Notes: generated by a model from the letters alone, not told the origin. A stretch of 64,000 nt of DNA from Phenylobacterium sp. J367 (GCF_024699985.1 NZ_JAJONA010000001.1:3788501-3852500), one strand, 5' to 3'. Shown: positions 19,362-29,801, numbered from the stretch's first letter. Program-made: numbers and translations.

Positions 19362-21152
19362 TTGCAGCGCACGCGTAATGAGGGCCCCGACTACTTCCAC
19401 AAGGTCGTCGATTGCCAGTGGGCATGTCCCGCCCACACCCCCGTCCCGGAGTACATCCGCCTGATCGCGGAGGGCCGCTACTCCGACGCCTACATGATCA
19501 ACTGGAAGTCCAACGTCTTCCCCGGCGTGCTGGGACGCACCTGCGATCGCCCCTGCGAGCCCGCCTGCCGGCGGGGCCGCGTGGAGGAGGAGCCGGTGGC
19601 GATCTGCCGGCTCAAGCGCGTCGCCGCCGACAACAAGGGCGACGTCGCAGGGCTGATGCCGCCGCCGCAGGCCGTGCCGAACGGCAAGCGGATCGCGCTG
19701 GTGGGGGCCGGGCCAGCCTCGCTCACCGTCGCGCGCGACCTCGCGCCGCTCGGCTACCAGCTCACGCTCTTCGACGGCGAGACGAAGTCCGGCGGCATGA
19801 TCCGCTCGCAGATCCCGCGCTTCCGCCTGCCGGAAGAGGTGATCGACGAGGAGGTGGGCTACATCACCGCGCTCGGCGGCATGGAGATCCGCCTCGGCCA
19901 AAGGGTCGAAAGCCTCAAGGCCCTGCTCGACGAGGGCTATGACGCTGTCTTCGTCGGCTCGGGCGCGCCCCGCGGCCGCGACCTCGACCTGCCGGGGCGC
20001 CAGGAGGCGGCCGCCAACATCCACATCGGCATCGACTGGCTCTCCTCCGTCTCCTTCGGCCACATCGAAAAGATCGGCCGCCGGGTGATCGTGCTGGGCG
20101 GCGGCAACACGGCCATGGACTGCTGCCGCACCTCCCGCCGGCTGGGCGGGGAGGACGTGAAGGTCATCGTCCGCTCGGGCTTCGAGGAGATGAAGGCGTC
20201 CCCCTGGGAGAAGGAGGACGCCATCCACGAGGACATCCCGATCCTGAACTACCGGGTGCCGAAGGCCTTCACGCATGAGGGCGGCCGGCTGACCGGCGTG
20301 CTCTTCGAGGTGGTCGAGGCCGTGTACGACGACAAGGGCCGGCGCAAGCTGGTCCCCTCGGGCCAGCCGGACGAGCACTACGAATGCGACGACGTCCTGG
20401 TGGCCGTCGGGCAGGAGAACGCCTTCCCGTGGATCGAGCGCGACATCGGCCTCGAGTTCGACGAATGGGGCATGCCGAAGGTCAACCCGCTCACCTTCCA
20501 GTCCACGGTCCCCAGCATCTTCTTCGGCGGCGACGCGGCCTTCGGGCCGAAGAACATCATCTGGGCGGTCGCCCACGGCCACGACGCGGCGGTCTCGATC
20601 CACACCTTCTGCGAGGGCGGCGACGTCAGTCTCCGCCCGCCGCCGGGCGCGAGCCTGGTCAGCCAGAAGATGGGCATCCACGAGTGGAGCTACGACAACG
20701 ACGTCTCCAATGACCGGCGCTACCGCGTGCCCATGCGCCCGAAGGCCGAGGCGCTTACCAACGTCCGGCTCGAGGTGGAGCTGGGCTTCGACCGCGAGCT
20801 CGGCCTCGCCGAGGCCCAGCGGTGCCTGAACTGCGACGTCCAGACGGTCTTCGCCGACCCGCTCTGCATCGAGTGCGACGCGTGCGTCGACATCTGCCCG
20901 ATGGACTGCATCACCTTCACCGAGGACGGCGACGAGGCGGACCTGCGCACCCGCCTGAAGGCGCCGGCCCCGAACCTCACCCAGGACCTCTACGTCTCCG
21001 GCACGCTGCCCACCGGCCGGGTGATGGTGAAGGACGAGGACGTCTGCCTGCACTGCGGCCTCTGCGCCGAGCGTTGCCCGACCGGCGCCTGGGACATGCA
21101 GAAGTTCTTCCTTGAGATGACCCACGCGGAGCACGCATGCCCGACCAGGTGA
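19362..21152 (+). CDS. FAD/NAD(P)-dependent iron-sulfur oxidoreductase (GltD-like, fused to 2[4Fe-4S] ferredoxin)
   Basis: A 596-residue electron-transfer protein. Domain order: an N-terminal Cys-rich iron-sulfur domain as in GltD/DPYD (CQWACPAHTPVPEYI, CDRPCEPACRRG); an FAD site (ALVGAGPASLTVARDL near 110); an NAD(P) site (VIVLGGGNTAMDCCR near 245); an FAD-closing GGDAAFGPKNIIWAVAHG; and a C-terminal pair of [4Fe-4S] motifs (CIECDACVDICPMDC and CLHCGLCAERCPTGAW). The start is TTG 19362 with a strong GGAAGGA upstream. It overlaps the next gene by 16 bases, implying coupled expression. Inferred role: electron exchange between NAD(P)H and the ferredoxin used by the downstream 2-oxoacid oxidoreductase. 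Confidence 0.88.
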   Translation: MQRTRNEGPDYFHKVVDCQWACPAHTPVPEYIRLIAEGRYSDAYMINWKSNVFPGVLGRTCDRPCEPACRRGRVEEEPVAICRLKRVAADNKGDVAGLMPPPQAVPNGKRIALVGAGPASLTVARDLAPLGYQLTLFDGETKSGGMIRSQIPRFRLPEEVIDEEVGYITALGGMEIRLGQRVESLKALLDEGYDAVFVGSGAPRGRDLDLPGRQEAAANIHIGIDWLSSVSFGHIEKIGRRVIVLGGGNTAMDCCRTSRRLGGEDVKVIVRSGFEEMKASPWEKEDAIHEDIPILNYRVPKAFTHEGGRLTGVLFEVVEAVYDDKGRRKLVPSGQPDEHYECDDVLVAVGQENAFPWIERDIGLEFDEWGMPKVNPLTFQSTVPSIFFGGDAAFGPKNIIWAVAHGHDAAVSIHTFCEGGDVSLRPPPGASLVSQKMGIHEWSYDNDVSNDRRYRVPMRPKAEALTNVRLEVELGFDRELGLAEAQRCLNCDVQTVFADPLCIECDACVDICPMDCITFTEDGDEADLRTRLKAPAPNLTQDLYVSGTLPTGRVMVKDEDVCLHCGLCAERCPTGAWDMQKFFLEMTHAEHACPTR

Positions 21153-22982
21153 TTTCCGGGCCCGCCAAGACCCGCGTGAACGATTTCGTCGTCAAGTTCG
21201 CCAATGTGAACGGATCGGGGTCGGCCAGCGCCAACGGCCTGTTCGCTCGCTCGATCATCCGCATGGGCGTGCCCGTGGCGGCCCGGAACATCTTCCCGTC
21301 CAATATCCAGGGCCTGCCCACCTGGTACGAGGTGCGCGTCACCGAGGCCGGCTGGATGGGACGCCGGGGCGGCGTCGACCTGATGGTCGCCATGAACCCC
21401 CAGACCTGGGACAAGGACGTGGCCGAGATCGAGGCCGGCGGCTACCTGTTCTACGACGCCACCAAGCCGATCGCCGCCGACAAGTTCCGGGACGACATCA
21501 CCGTCATCGGCGTTCCGCTCACCGCCATGTGCAACCGGGCCTACCAGGTCCCGCGCGAGCGCCAGCTCTTCAAGAACATCGTCTATGTGGGCGCGCTTGC
21601 CGCCATCCTCGGCATCGATCCCGCGGTCATCGAAGAGCTGCTGGCCGAGGACTTCGCCGGCCGCCAGAAGCTGATCGACGCCAACTACGGCGCGCTGCGC
21701 ATGGGCTACGACTACGGGCTGGAGCATCTGAAGCCGCTCAGCCTGCAGGTCGCCCGGGCCGACAAGGTCGGCGACCGGATCTATGTGGAGGGCAACTCGG
21801 CCGCGGCCCTGGGCGCCGTCTACGGCGGGGCCACCGTCTGCGCCTGGTACCCGATCACGCCGTCCACCTCGCTCGCCGAGGCCTTCACCGGCTACTGCGA
21901 GGATCTGCGTACCGACGCCGACGGCAAGGCCCGTTACGCCATCGTCCAGGCGGAGGACGAGATCGCGTCCATCGGCATCGTCGTGGGCGCCGGCTGGAAC
22001 GGCTGCCGCGCCTTCACCGCCACCTCGGGACCGGGCATCTCGCTGATGACCGAGTTCATCGGGCTTTCCTACTTCGCCGAGATCCCGGCGGTGATCTTCG
22101 ACGTTCAGCGCGGCGGGCCTTCCACGGGCATGCCGACCCGGACCCAGCAGGCCGATCTCCTGGCCGCCGCCTACGCCAGCCATGGCGACACGAAGCATCC
22201 GCTGCTCCTGCCCTCCGACCCGGGAGAGTGCTTCGAAATGGGGGCTCAGGCCTTCGACCTCGCCGACCGGCTGCAGACCACCGTCTTCGTCATGCTCGAC
22301 CTCGACATCGGCATGAACGAGTGGCTGACCAAGCCCTTCGCCTGGGATGATGCGCGCCAGCTCGACCGGGGCAAGGTGATGACCTTCGAGGAACTGGAGG
22401 CCGGCGCGGACTTCGGGCGCTACAAGGAGGTCGACGGGGACGGCATCCCGTACCGGACCTATCCCGGCACGCACCCGACGCGCGGCAGCTACTTCACCCG
22501 GGGGACCTCCCGGAACCCCTACGCCCGCTATTCGGAGGAGGGGGGCCGTCTACGTCGACAACATGGAGCGCCTGCTCCGCAAGTTCGACACCGCCCGCGA
22601 ACTCGTGCCCCAGCCGATCCTGACGCCGGCCAGCCGCAAGACGCCCGACGGCGTCATCTACTTCGGCTCGACTGCCCCGGCCATGCACGAGGCCCTGGTC
22701 GCCCTGGAGGCTCAGGGCAAGCGGCTCGACGCCCTGCGCCTGCGAGCCTTCCCATTCGCCGGGGCGGTAGAGGACTTCATCGCCGCGCATGAGCGGGTGT
22801 TCGTGGTCGAACAGAACCGCGACGCCCAGCTCCGGACCATGCTGACCACCGAACTCGGCATCAACCCGGCCAAGCTCGTCCCGGTGCTGCACTACGACGG
22901 CACGCCCATCACCGCCCGCTTCATCTCCGGCGAGATCGGCCAGCTCATGGCCGTGGGCTCCATCATCGAGGCGGCGGAATGA
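21137..22982 (+). CDS. 2-oxoacid:ferredoxin oxidoreductase, gamma-alpha fusion subunit (one frameshift)
   Basis: Residues 1 to about 200 form the gamma domain (FANVNGSGSASANGLFARSI), and the rest the alpha pyrimidine-binding domain (GNSAAALGAVYGG, CAWYPITPSTSLAEAF, FTATSGPGISLMTEFIG, VIFDVQRGGPSTGMPTRTQQ). This fusion is typical of 2-oxoglutarate- or branched-chain-type enzymes, which oxidatively decarboxylate 2-oxoacids to acyl-CoA with ferredoxin as acceptor. The frame breaks at six G (22540-22545); with five, RYSEEGAVYVDNMERLLRKF is continuous and the protein is 614 residues. It overlaps both neighbours. KorA-like, but the substrate is not certain. Confidence 0.87.
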
Positions 22983-24035
22983 CCTACATCACCAAGCCCC
23001 AGCTGCATCACCCGCTGCTCGCCAAGAACGCGCTGGGCTACACGCGCCGCGACTACGAGGGCTCGGTCTCGACGCTCTGCGCCGGCTGCGGGCACGACAG
23101 CATCTCCGCGGCGATCATTCAGGCGGTCTATGAGCTGGAGATCCCGCCGCACCGGATCGCCAAGCTCTCCGGGATCGGCTGCTCCTCGAAGACGCCCGAC
23201 TACTTCCTCGGCAATTCCCACGGCTTCAACACCGTCCACGGCCGCATGCCCTCGGTGCTGACCGGCGCCAACCTCGCCAACAAGGACCTGGTCTATCTGG
23301 GGGGTCTCCGGCGACGGCGACAGCGCGTCCATCGGCCTTGGTCAGTTCGCCCACGCCATCCGGCGTGGGGTGAACATGCTCTACATCGTCGAGAACAACG
23401 GGGTTTACGGCCTCACCAAGGGCCAGTTCTCGGCCACCTCCGACAAGGGCTCGAAGTCCAAGCGCGGCGTGGTGAACCATGACGCCGGCATCGACCTTGT
23501 CTCGATCGCGCTCCAGCTCGGCGCGACCTACGTCGCCCGCTCGTTCTCCGGCGACAAGGCCCAGCTCGTGCCGCTGATCAAGGCGGGGCTGACCCACAAG
23601 GGCGCGGCCTTCATCGACTGCATCAGCCCCTGCGTGCAGTTCAACAACCACCAGGGCTCCACCAAGAGCTTCGATTATGTCCGCGAGCACAACGAGGCGG
23701 TGAACCGGCTGGACGTGATCAGCCCCAGGGCCCCGATCCACGTGGACTATGCGCCCGGCGAGTCCGTGAAGGTCACCCAGCACGACGGCACGGTGCTCTC
23801 GCTGCACAAGCTGAACGAGCTCTACAATCCGAACAACCGCGCCCAGGCGCTGGGCTACATCCAGGCCCGGCAGGCGAGGGGACAGGTGATCACCGGCCTG
23901 CTCTATGTCGATCCGGACGCCAGCGACCTGCACGATGGCCTGCAGACAGTGGAGACGCCGCTGAACGAGCTCCAGACCGCCGATCTGGTGCCGGGGCAGT
24001 CGGCGCTGGAGAAGATCAACGCGGGGCTGCGGTAG
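22979..24035 (+). CDS. 2-oxoacid:ferredoxin oxidoreductase, beta subunit (one frameshift)
   Basis: The TPP-binding partner of the preceding subunit. It has the iron-sulfur ligand region STLCAGCGHDSI and GIGCSS, the TPP motif GDGDSASIGLGQFAHAIRRG, and ENNGVYGLTKGQFSAT. A later Cys (FIDCISPC) and the extended C-terminus fit the beta subunits of 2-oxoglutarate-type enzymes. The frame breaks at six G (23299-23304); with five, VYLGVSGDGDSASIG is restored and the protein is 351 residues. ATG 22979 overlaps the alpha stop. The 3' end overlaps the convergent TspO-like gene by 20 bases. Confidence 0.87.
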
Positions 24036-24765
24036 GCCGGCGGAAGAGCCAGGCGGCGAGCAGGACGCCGACCGCCAGAACGACGGCCACACCTGCGACG
24101 AGGGGTTTGCCGCTCCGTTCGGCCACGGCCACCGCCGCAAGGCCCCAGGCCACCGGGACGGCATAGAGCCACAGGTGTGTCTGGCGCAGGGTGAAGATCG
24201 CCAGGGCGGCGGCTACCGCGAGCCCGGAGAGAGCTGCCGGGACCGCGGCTTCCTCCCCGATCAGGCCCTGGGAGGTCATTACCGTCAGAATGTTCAGCGG
24301 CGCGGCCACCGTCAGCCAGCCCGCGAGGGCTGCGAGGGGCCAGGCGCAGAAGAAGATGTCACGGCGAGGCGCGTCTGCGACGCGGGTCGCCAGCGTCATG
24401 CCGGTCAGGGCGGAGAACAGCCCGGTCAGGATGACCAGAACCGTCATCCACTCCGCGTCCCAGGCGCTGAGCAGGATCCATATCCCGCAAGAGAGGAAAG
24501 CCAAGCCGCCGTAGGGCGCCGTCAGCGCGACCATGCCCGATCCGTCGTTGCGTGGCAGCAGCTGGTAGATCGTGAAGGCGATCATGCCGAGGTAGATCGG
24601 CGTCCAGATCGAGAAGGCGTAGCCCGCGGCGCGCAGGGTCTGGTCCCCGCCCGCGGAAAACTCCGATGCGGACTGGCCGAAGCCGAGGATCGCCTGGGCG
24701 GCCGGCGCGCCGATCGCCACGGCCGTCGCCGCGATGATGGCGACCTTCCTCGCGATCCCGCTCAC
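24016..24765 (-). CDS. polytopic membrane protein, TspO/MBR-like
   Basis: A 249-residue protein with about seven hydrophobic segments. The block YAFSIWTPIYLGMIAFTIYQLLP near residues 48-70 resembles tryptophan-rich sensory (TspO-like) proteins, and several Trp residues lie at helix ends (WILLSAWDAEWMTV, FFCAWPLAALAGWL). The full length exceeds classic TspO (about 160), so this is at best the longer TspO-related group. Its ATG overlaps the stop of the upstream DUF3313 lipoprotein gene. The function is unknown. Confidence 0.6.
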   Translation of the reverse strand: MSGIARKVAIIAATAVAIGAPAAQAILGFGQSASEFSAGGDQTLRAAGYAFSIWTPIYLGMIAFTIYQLLPRNDGSGMVALTAPYGGLAFLSCGIWILLSAWDAEWMTVLVILTGLFSALTGMTLATRVADAPRRDIFFCAWPLAALAGWLTVAAPLNILTVMTSQGLIGEEAAVPAALSGLAVAAALAIFTLRQTHLWLYAVPVAWGLAAVAVAERSGKPLVAGVAVVLAVGVLLAAWLFRRPTAAPR

Positions 24766-25517
24766 TTGTCCGCGCCGCCCTTGGCCGCGCTCATCTCCGG
24801 CACGTAGAGACCGGTGGCGAACTTGGCGAGGAAGCCCTCGGGCCGGATGCGCGGCCCATACTCGGCGCAGGGGTCGGGCTTCGGCGGGCCTGGCGGCTTC
24901 ACGCCGGGCGCGGTCATGGTCTCCGCGGTGGCGTCGGCGAAGGCCTCGATGAACTGCAGGGCGTCGCCCACCTGGCTGAGGGACGGTGTGTCGGCGCCCA
25001 CCACCATGGCGTTGCGGCTCCAGAGGATGGCTGCGAGCTGCTCGCCGTTGCGGCCGGTCATCTCCGCCTCGGCCGCCAGCCCGCCGGTGCTGCCGGGCAG
25101 GCGCACGCCGATCGGGCCGGGAATGAAGAAGCTGGCGGCCGCCGACGCCGCCGAGCCCACCCTGCCGGTGCGCTTCACCCGGGTGACCGCCGCGCGGACC
25201 TCGGCGTCCGCCTCCGGGCCGCCGATCTGATACCGTTCAGAGAGCTCGAAGCAGAGCTGGGCGTCGATCTCGCGCTCGAGCGCCCGGCGCTGGGGCTCTT
25301 TCAGCCAGGCTGGTCCGTCGTGGATCCGGCTGGGCGCGATCCGCACGCTCTTGATCGCCGCGACCTCTGGGCCGGCCTTCCGCTCCAGGATCGCGGCGCG
25401 GAACGCCTTCTTCTGGGGCGTGACGGCCTGGTAGTCCGAGAGGAAGCCCGAGGGCTTCGGCGTCGAGGTGCAGGCCGCAAGTCCGAGGACTAGGGGCAGG
25501 GCGGCATAGGCTTTCAT
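24762..25517 (-). CDS. DUF3313 family lipoprotein
   Basis: A 251-residue predicted lipoprotein. I chose ATG 25517: MKAYAALPLVLGLAAC gives a clean signal peptide and lipobox, whereas the longer frame from 25553 adds a non-signal leader. The DUF3313 marker PSGFLSDYQAVTP follows at about 22-34. A glycine/alanine-rich central segment (SAASAAASFFIPG) precedes a region typical of the family (AEAEMTGRNGEQLAAILWSRN). The C-terminus is Pro/Lys-rich. It is probably anchored to the outer membrane; the role is unknown. It lies just downstream of purM on the same strand. Confidence 0.8.
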   Translation of the reverse strand: MKAYAALPLVLGLAACTSTPKPSGFLSDYQAVTPQKKAFRAAILERKAGPEVAAIKSVRIAPSRIHDGPAWLKEPQRRALEREIDAQLCFELSERYQIGGPEADAEVRAAVTRVKRTGRVGSAASAAASFFIPGPIGVRLPGSTGGLAAEAEMTGRNGEQLAAILWSRNAMVVGADTPSLSQVGDALQFIEAFADATAETMTAPGVKPPGPPKPDPCAEYGPRIRPEGFLAKFATGLYVPEMSAAKGGADK

Positions 25518-25585
25518 GGCGGCGGATACGCGTCCCGGCGGTTGCTGGATCACCCTGCAAACGCGCCAGAGTCGGTTCCGCCGGG

Positions 25586-26611
25586 TCAGCCGGCGGCGAG
25601 TTCGCCGATCACGAAGGCGTCTTCCTGGTCACGGGCCAGGCCTTCGAGAACGTCGGGGAGGTCGTGCGGGTCGACGATCAGCATCAGGCCGACGCCGCAG
25701 TTGAAGGTCCGGCGCATCTCGTGCTCGGCGACGCCGCCCGTCTCCTGGAGCCAGTGGAACACCGGCGGCATGTCCCAGGCGTTCCAGTCGAACCTGGGGA
25801 CGAGCCCCGGCCTGATGGCCCGGGGCGGGTTCTCGATCAGGCCGCCGCCTGTGATGTGGGCGAGGCCGGAGATTCGGCCGGCCTTCAGGTGCGGCAGCAC
25901 GGTCTTCACATAGATCCGGGTGGGCGCGAGCAGGGCCTCGGCCAGCGTCCTGCCGGCCTCGAAGGGCGCCGGGGCGTCCCAGGCCAGGCCCGAGCGCTCG
26001 ACGATCCGGCGGACCAGCGAATAGCCGTTGGAATGCGGCCCCGTGGAGCCCAGGCCGATCAGGATGTCGCCCGGCTTCTGGGCGTCGAACTTCGGCAGCA
26101 CCCTGGCGCGGTCCACCGCCCCGACGCAGAAGCCGGCCATGTCGTAGTCGCCCTCGGCGTACATGCCCGGCATCTCGGCCGTCTCGCCGCCGACCAGCGC
26201 GCAGCCGGCCTGGCGGCAGCCCTCGGCGATACCCTCGACCACCGTGGCGGCGGCCTCCACGTCGAGCTTCCCGGTGGCGAAATAGTCCAGGAACATCAGC
26301 GGCTCGGCGCCCTGGGCCAGCAGGTCGTTGACGCACATGCCCACCAGGTCGATGCCCACCGTCCCGTGGATGCCCGTCTCGATGGCGACCTTCAGCTTGG
26401 TGCCGACGCCGTCCGTGGTGGTGACCAGCAGCGGGTCGTCGTAGCCAGCCGCCTTGAGGTCGAACAGCGCGCCGAAGCCGCCCAGCGAGGCCTCGGCGCC
26501 GGGCCTGCGCGTTGACCGCGCCAACGGCTTGATGCGTTCGACCAAGGCGTTCCCCGCGTCGATATCGACGCCGGCTTGCGCATAGGTGAGACCATTCGGC
26601 CGGTCGGACAT
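25586..26611 (-). CDS. purM: phosphoribosylformylglycinamidine cyclo-ligase
   Basis: PurM makes 5-aminoimidazole ribonucleotide in de novo purine synthesis, using ATP. The 341 residues show the N-terminal [19 protein letters not shown], the ATP/metal motif [44 protein letters not shown] and the C-terminal [13 protein letters not shown]. All family blocks are intact. PurN, its usual partner, does not follow; the downstream gene codes for a DUF3313 lipoprotein. It is divergent from rnd across about 80 bases. Confidence 0.97.
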   Translation of the reverse strand: MSDRPNGLTYAQAGVDIDAGNALVERIKPLARSTRRPGAEASLGGFGALFDLKAAGYDDPLLVTTTDGVGTKLKVAIETGIHGTVGIDLVGMCVNDLLAQGAEPLMFLDYFATGKLDVEAAATVVEGIAEGCRQAGCALVGGETAEMPGMYAEGDYDMAGFCVGAVDRARVLPKFDAQKPGDILIGLGSTGPHSNGYSLVRRIVERSGLAWDAPAPFEAGRTLAEALLAPTRIYVKTVLPHLKAGRISGLAHITGGGLIENPPRAIRPGLVPRFDWNAWDMPPVFHWLQETGGVAEHEMRRTFNCGVGLMLIVDPHDLPDVLEGLARDQEDAFVIGELAAG

Positions 26612-26692
26612 GACGGAAAGTCCTTGAGAAACTTGCGCGGAGGGCTATCGCGGGCTTGCAGACTCGACCGCGCGCGGGGCTATAGCTACTCG

Positions 26693-27870
26693 ATGACCCG
26701 ATTACAACCACCGCCGAACTCGCGGTGTTTTGCGACAAGCTCAAAGGCCAGCCGTTCGTGGCCGTCGACACCGAGTTCATGCGTGAAACGACGTACTGGC
26801 CCAAGCTCTGCCTGATCCAGGCCGCGGCCCCGAACGCGCATGCGGTGATCGACCCGCTGGCCGAGGACATGGACCTCGAGCCGTTCCTCGAGGTCCTGCG
26901 CGACGAGACCATCCTGAAGGTGTTCCACGCGGCCCGGCAGGACGTGGAGATCTTCAACAACCTCAAGGCCATGCCCAAGCCGCTGTTCGACACCCAGGTG
27001 GCGGGCATGGCGGCCGGGTTCGGCGAGCAGATCGCCTATGATGCGCTCGTCCGGCAGATGCTGAAGATCGAGCTCGACAAGAGCTCGCGCTTCACCGACT
27101 GGGCCCGCCGGCCGCTGTCCGACAGCCAGCTCACCTACGCCCTCGCCGACGTGACGCACCTGGCCGACCTCTATCCGATGCTGCACCAGCGGCTGGAGAA
27201 GGAGGGCCGGCTGGCCTGGGTGACCGACGAGATGCTCAGCCTCACCGACCCGGCCAACTACGACGTCGAGCCGGAGAACGCCTGGAAGCGCCTGCGGCCG
27301 CGCCGGCATACGGCCAAGTACCTCGCCATCTACCGCGCCGTCGCCGCCTGGCGCGAACGCACGGCCCAGCTCCGCGACCAGCCGCGTGGCCGGATCCTAA
27401 AGGACGAGGCGATCGACGAGATCGCCACCCAGGCGCCCACCGATGCGGAGGCGCTGGATCGCCTGCGCTCGGTGCCCAAGGGCTTCTCGGGCTCCCGCTT
27501 CGGGCCGGACCTGTTGGCCGCGGTTCGCGAGGCGCTCAAGGACCCGGAGGCCTACGCCCCGGTGATTGAGCGCAGCAAGCAGCCGCCGTCGCCCGCCGCC
27601 GGCGCGGTCGTGGAACTGCTGAAGGTGCTCCTGAAGGCGCGGGCGGAGGAGGCGGGTGTCGCCTCGAAGCTGATCGCCACGGTCGCCGACCTCGAGCAGA
27701 TCGCCAACGACGACCAGGCCCCCACCGCGGCCCTCAAGGGCTGGCGGCGCGAGGCGTTTGGCGAGGATGCGCTGAAGCTGAAGCGCGGCGAGCTCGCCCT
27801 GGTGCTGGACGGGACCCGGGTGCGGGTCGTCGAGGTCCGGCGGGCCCCGAAACCGGCCGCCGCGAGCTGA
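26693..27870 (+). CDS. rnd: ribonuclease D (one frameshift near the start)
   Basis: A 3'-5' exoribonuclease of tRNA maturation. DEDD catalytic motifs: FVAVDTEFMRE (Exo I), FHAARQDVEI (Exo II) and LTYALADVTHLADLY (Exo III); an HRDC domain follows. The intact frame starts only at GTG 26725, inside the Exo I lead-in. ATG 26693 reads MTPITTTAELAVFCDKLKG, the expected N-terminus, if the CCC at 26697-26699 is CCCC. I therefore place the start at 26693 with a one-base deletion (392 residues). If GTG 26725 were the real start, the protein would lack about 11 residues. Confidence 0.88.
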
Positions 27871-28304
27871 TCCGCAAGCTTCCTGAGGATAAGCCAAGGC
27901 TTTGATCTTGCAGCGGAGTCTGTCCGGCTGACAGGGTTATCCACCGGCTGTCCACATGGCGAACGTGGGTTTCCCACATCGGGAGAACGCAGGTCGCTTG
28001 CGGGCCGGCGGAGAACGCGCAAATCTCTCCTTGCCGAGAGGGACTGCGGCGCGGCGGAACGGGGAACCGGCAACGGGAAACCGGACTGGGAGCGGGCAGG
28101 AGGTTCGAGGGCGACGGCGAGGTGCGGGGCGACCCGGACAGCGACAGACCCCGAGGACATCGGAGGCGGGCTGAAGCCGAGCATCGGGCGACCGAAGCGA
28201 GGCGGATCTCTCCTCCGGCCTTGAAGGCCTGGATCCCCCAACGGATCTAGTCTTAGAGGGCGGTGTTCGGGGTCTCCTCGGGCGCCGCCCTCTTGCTATG
28301 GGCG
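27871..28304. other. 434-base gene-free region with structured-RNA-like features
   Basis: No credible protein frame. Features seen: GTGGG-TTT-CCCAC hairpin near 27966-27978; two imperfect DnaA-box-like motifs (TTATCCACC at 27937-27945, CTGTCCACA at 27948-27956); and a purine-rich stretch 27985-28200 with repeated GGAAC, GGGAAACC and CGACGGCGAGG elements suggestive of folded RNA. It closes with a hairpin at 28255-28293. It does not match the RNase P, tmRNA or 6S sequences I remember. It may encode a small RNA, or be a long trailer of rnd. Confidence 0.35.
28255..28293. terminator. hairpin between rnd trailer and convergent ppx
   Basis: AGAGGGCGG (28255-28263) pairs perfectly with CCGCCCTCT (28285-28293) across a GC-rich loop. 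There is no strong T tract on either strand (TTGCTAT on plus, AAGACTAG on minus). Its place 11 bases beyond the ppx stop suggests it ends ppx, or a transcript from the left, or both. Confidence 0.45.
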
Positions 28305-29801
28305 CTATGCCAGTTCGGGCTTGAGCTTCAGCGCCTGGGCCAGCGTCTGGAGACGCTTGGCGGTCTGCTCGCCCTGTAGCATGTCGTCGTAGCGGTCCGC
28401 CGCGCTCAGCCGCAGCTTCTCGCCCTTGATGCTCAGCGCGCAGCGTTCGAGCAGCCGTCCGTGCCGGCCCGACACGTCGCAGCCGAGCCGGATCGCCGCG
28501 CCCAGCGCCCGGGCCCGCTGGCGGCGCTCGTTGGTCAGCAGCTTGCCGATCATTCCCGCCTCGGGCGGCGTGTTGTTGGCCGTGTGGCGGGCGTAGGCGA
28601 CGCAGGCCAGGAAGGCGCGCTCCGGGTGGTCCATGCCGGCGATCGGCGCCCGCAGGACCTGCTCGAAAGCGATGTCCGCCCTGTGATCGGGGTGGAGACG
28701 CGCGCCGAGGTCGGCCAGCCGGCAGGCGGCGGCCAGCAGCACCGGGTCGCGGGCCCCGAACACCGGCGACAGCCGCTCGAACACCGGCGCGAGCCACGCC
28801 TCCAGCGCTCCGCCCAGGTCGGCGGAGAGCCCACGCACGGCGGTCAGAGCCTCGCAGCCGGCGATCAGCGGGTCCTGCCGGCGGACGTCGGCGGGCATGG
28901 CGTCGAGCAGCATCCCCTCGCGGACGCCATAGGCCGAGATCACGATCCGCTCGATGCCGAGGCGCTCGATCAACGCCTCCAGCACCAGCGCCGAATAGGG
29001 CAGGGTGTCGAAGCGCTTCTTGGAGACGCCCTCGATCCGTTCCAGCGACGACTTGGACTGCCGCTCCACGAACCGGACGAGCTGCACGGCGTCGCCCGCG
29101 GTCATCTGGTACTGGTGGGCCACGTGCAACGGATAGTTGGCGAGCTGCATGTGCAGGAGGGCGATATTCCGCCAGGCGCCGCCGACCGCGTGGAACTCGT
29201 GGGTCGCGAAGCGCTCGGCCACGGGGTCCAGCGCCAAGTCGATCTGCCGCCAGGTGCGGTCGATGTCGAGCGGGCGGGGCGCGCCCAGCGCGAACGGCCC
29301 GAGCGGCAGGGTCACGCCCTCCAGCGCGCCGCCGTCCCGCAGCCGCACCAGCTCGAGGCTGGACCCGCCCAGGTCGCCCACCACGCCTGTGGCCGCCGGG
29401 TCGCCGGCGATCACGCCCAGAGCCGCGTAGTGCGCCTCTTCCTCTCCGGTGAGCACGCGGACGTCGAAGCCGGTCTCGGCCTTCACGCGCTGGACGAAGG
29501 CCGGCCCGTCTGAGGCCTCGCGCACGGCCGCGGTGGCCGCCACCAGGACGTCGCCGGGCGGCCAGCCCTCCAGGATGATCCTGAAGCGCCGCAGCACGGT
29601 CATGGCCGTGGCCACGCCGTCGGGCGACAGGCGTCCGGTCGCCGGCAGGTCGCGGCCGAGGCCGGCCAGCGCCTTCTCGTTGAACACGGTCCAGAGCGCC
29701 CGGCCGTCGATCCGATAGATCACCAGGCGGACGGAGTTGGAGCCCAGGTCGATGACGGCGGCCTGGCGTGGCTCGGGCTGGTTATCCCCGCGAGGCCACA
29801 T
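28305..29801 (-). CDS. ppx: Ppx/GppA family exopolyphosphatase
   Basis: Releases orthophosphate from polyphosphate or pppGpp; the family is of the ASKHA fold. The 498-residue protein has the phosphate-1 motif [15 protein letters not shown] (16-30), the catalytic [15 protein letters not shown], and the phosphate-2 motif [13 protein letters not shown] near 141-153. An HD-like C-terminal domain (residues about 320-498) is present. It overlaps the ppk stop by 20 bases, making a ppk-ppx operon that both builds and degrades polyphosphate. Confidence 0.93.
   Translation of the reverse strand: MWPRGDNQPEPRQAAVIDLGSNSVRLVIYRIDGRALWTVFNEKALAGLGRDLPATGRLSPDGVATAMTVLRRFRIILEGWPPGDVLVAATAAVREASDGPAFVQRVKAETGFDVRVLTGEEEAHYAALGVIAGDPAATGVVGDLGGSSLELVRLRDGGALEGVTLPLGPFALGAPRPLDIDRTWRQIDLALDPVAERFATHEFHAVGGAWRNIALLHMQLANYPLHVAHQYQMTAGDAVQLVRFVERQSKSSLERIEGVSKKRFDTLPYSALVLEALIERLGIERIVISAYGVREGMLLDAMPADVRRQDPLIAGCEALTAVRGLSADLGGALEAWLAPVFERLSPVFGARDPVLLAAACRLADLGARLHPDHRADIAFEQVLRAPIAGMDHPERAFLACVAYARHTANNTPPEAGMIGKLLTNERRQRARALGAAIRLGCDVSGRHGRLLERCALSIKGEKLRLSAADRYDDMLQGEQTAKRLQTLAQALKLKPELA

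Noticed and set aside
18876-21134. A 752-codon minus-strand open frame
   Set aside because: It is the antisense shadow of the flavin/iron-sulfur oxidoreductase gene; only its last 56 codons, outside that gene, look real and were annotated.
22540-23304. Programmed ribosomal frameshifting in the 2-oxoacid oxidoreductase genes
   Set aside because: The same kind of G/C-run break occurs in many unrelated genes here with no slippery heptamer or stimulatory structure; error is simpler.
27937-27956. DnaA boxes marking a replication origin
   Set aside because: Only two imperfect motifs, no AT-rich unwinding region, and the neighbours (rnd, ppx) are not origin genes.
27871-28304. RNase P RNA, tmRNA, 6S RNA or SRP RNA
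   Set aside because: The universally conserved RNase P AAGTCCGG box, the alphaproteobacterial tmRNA tag and 6S or SRP core motifs I know are absent.
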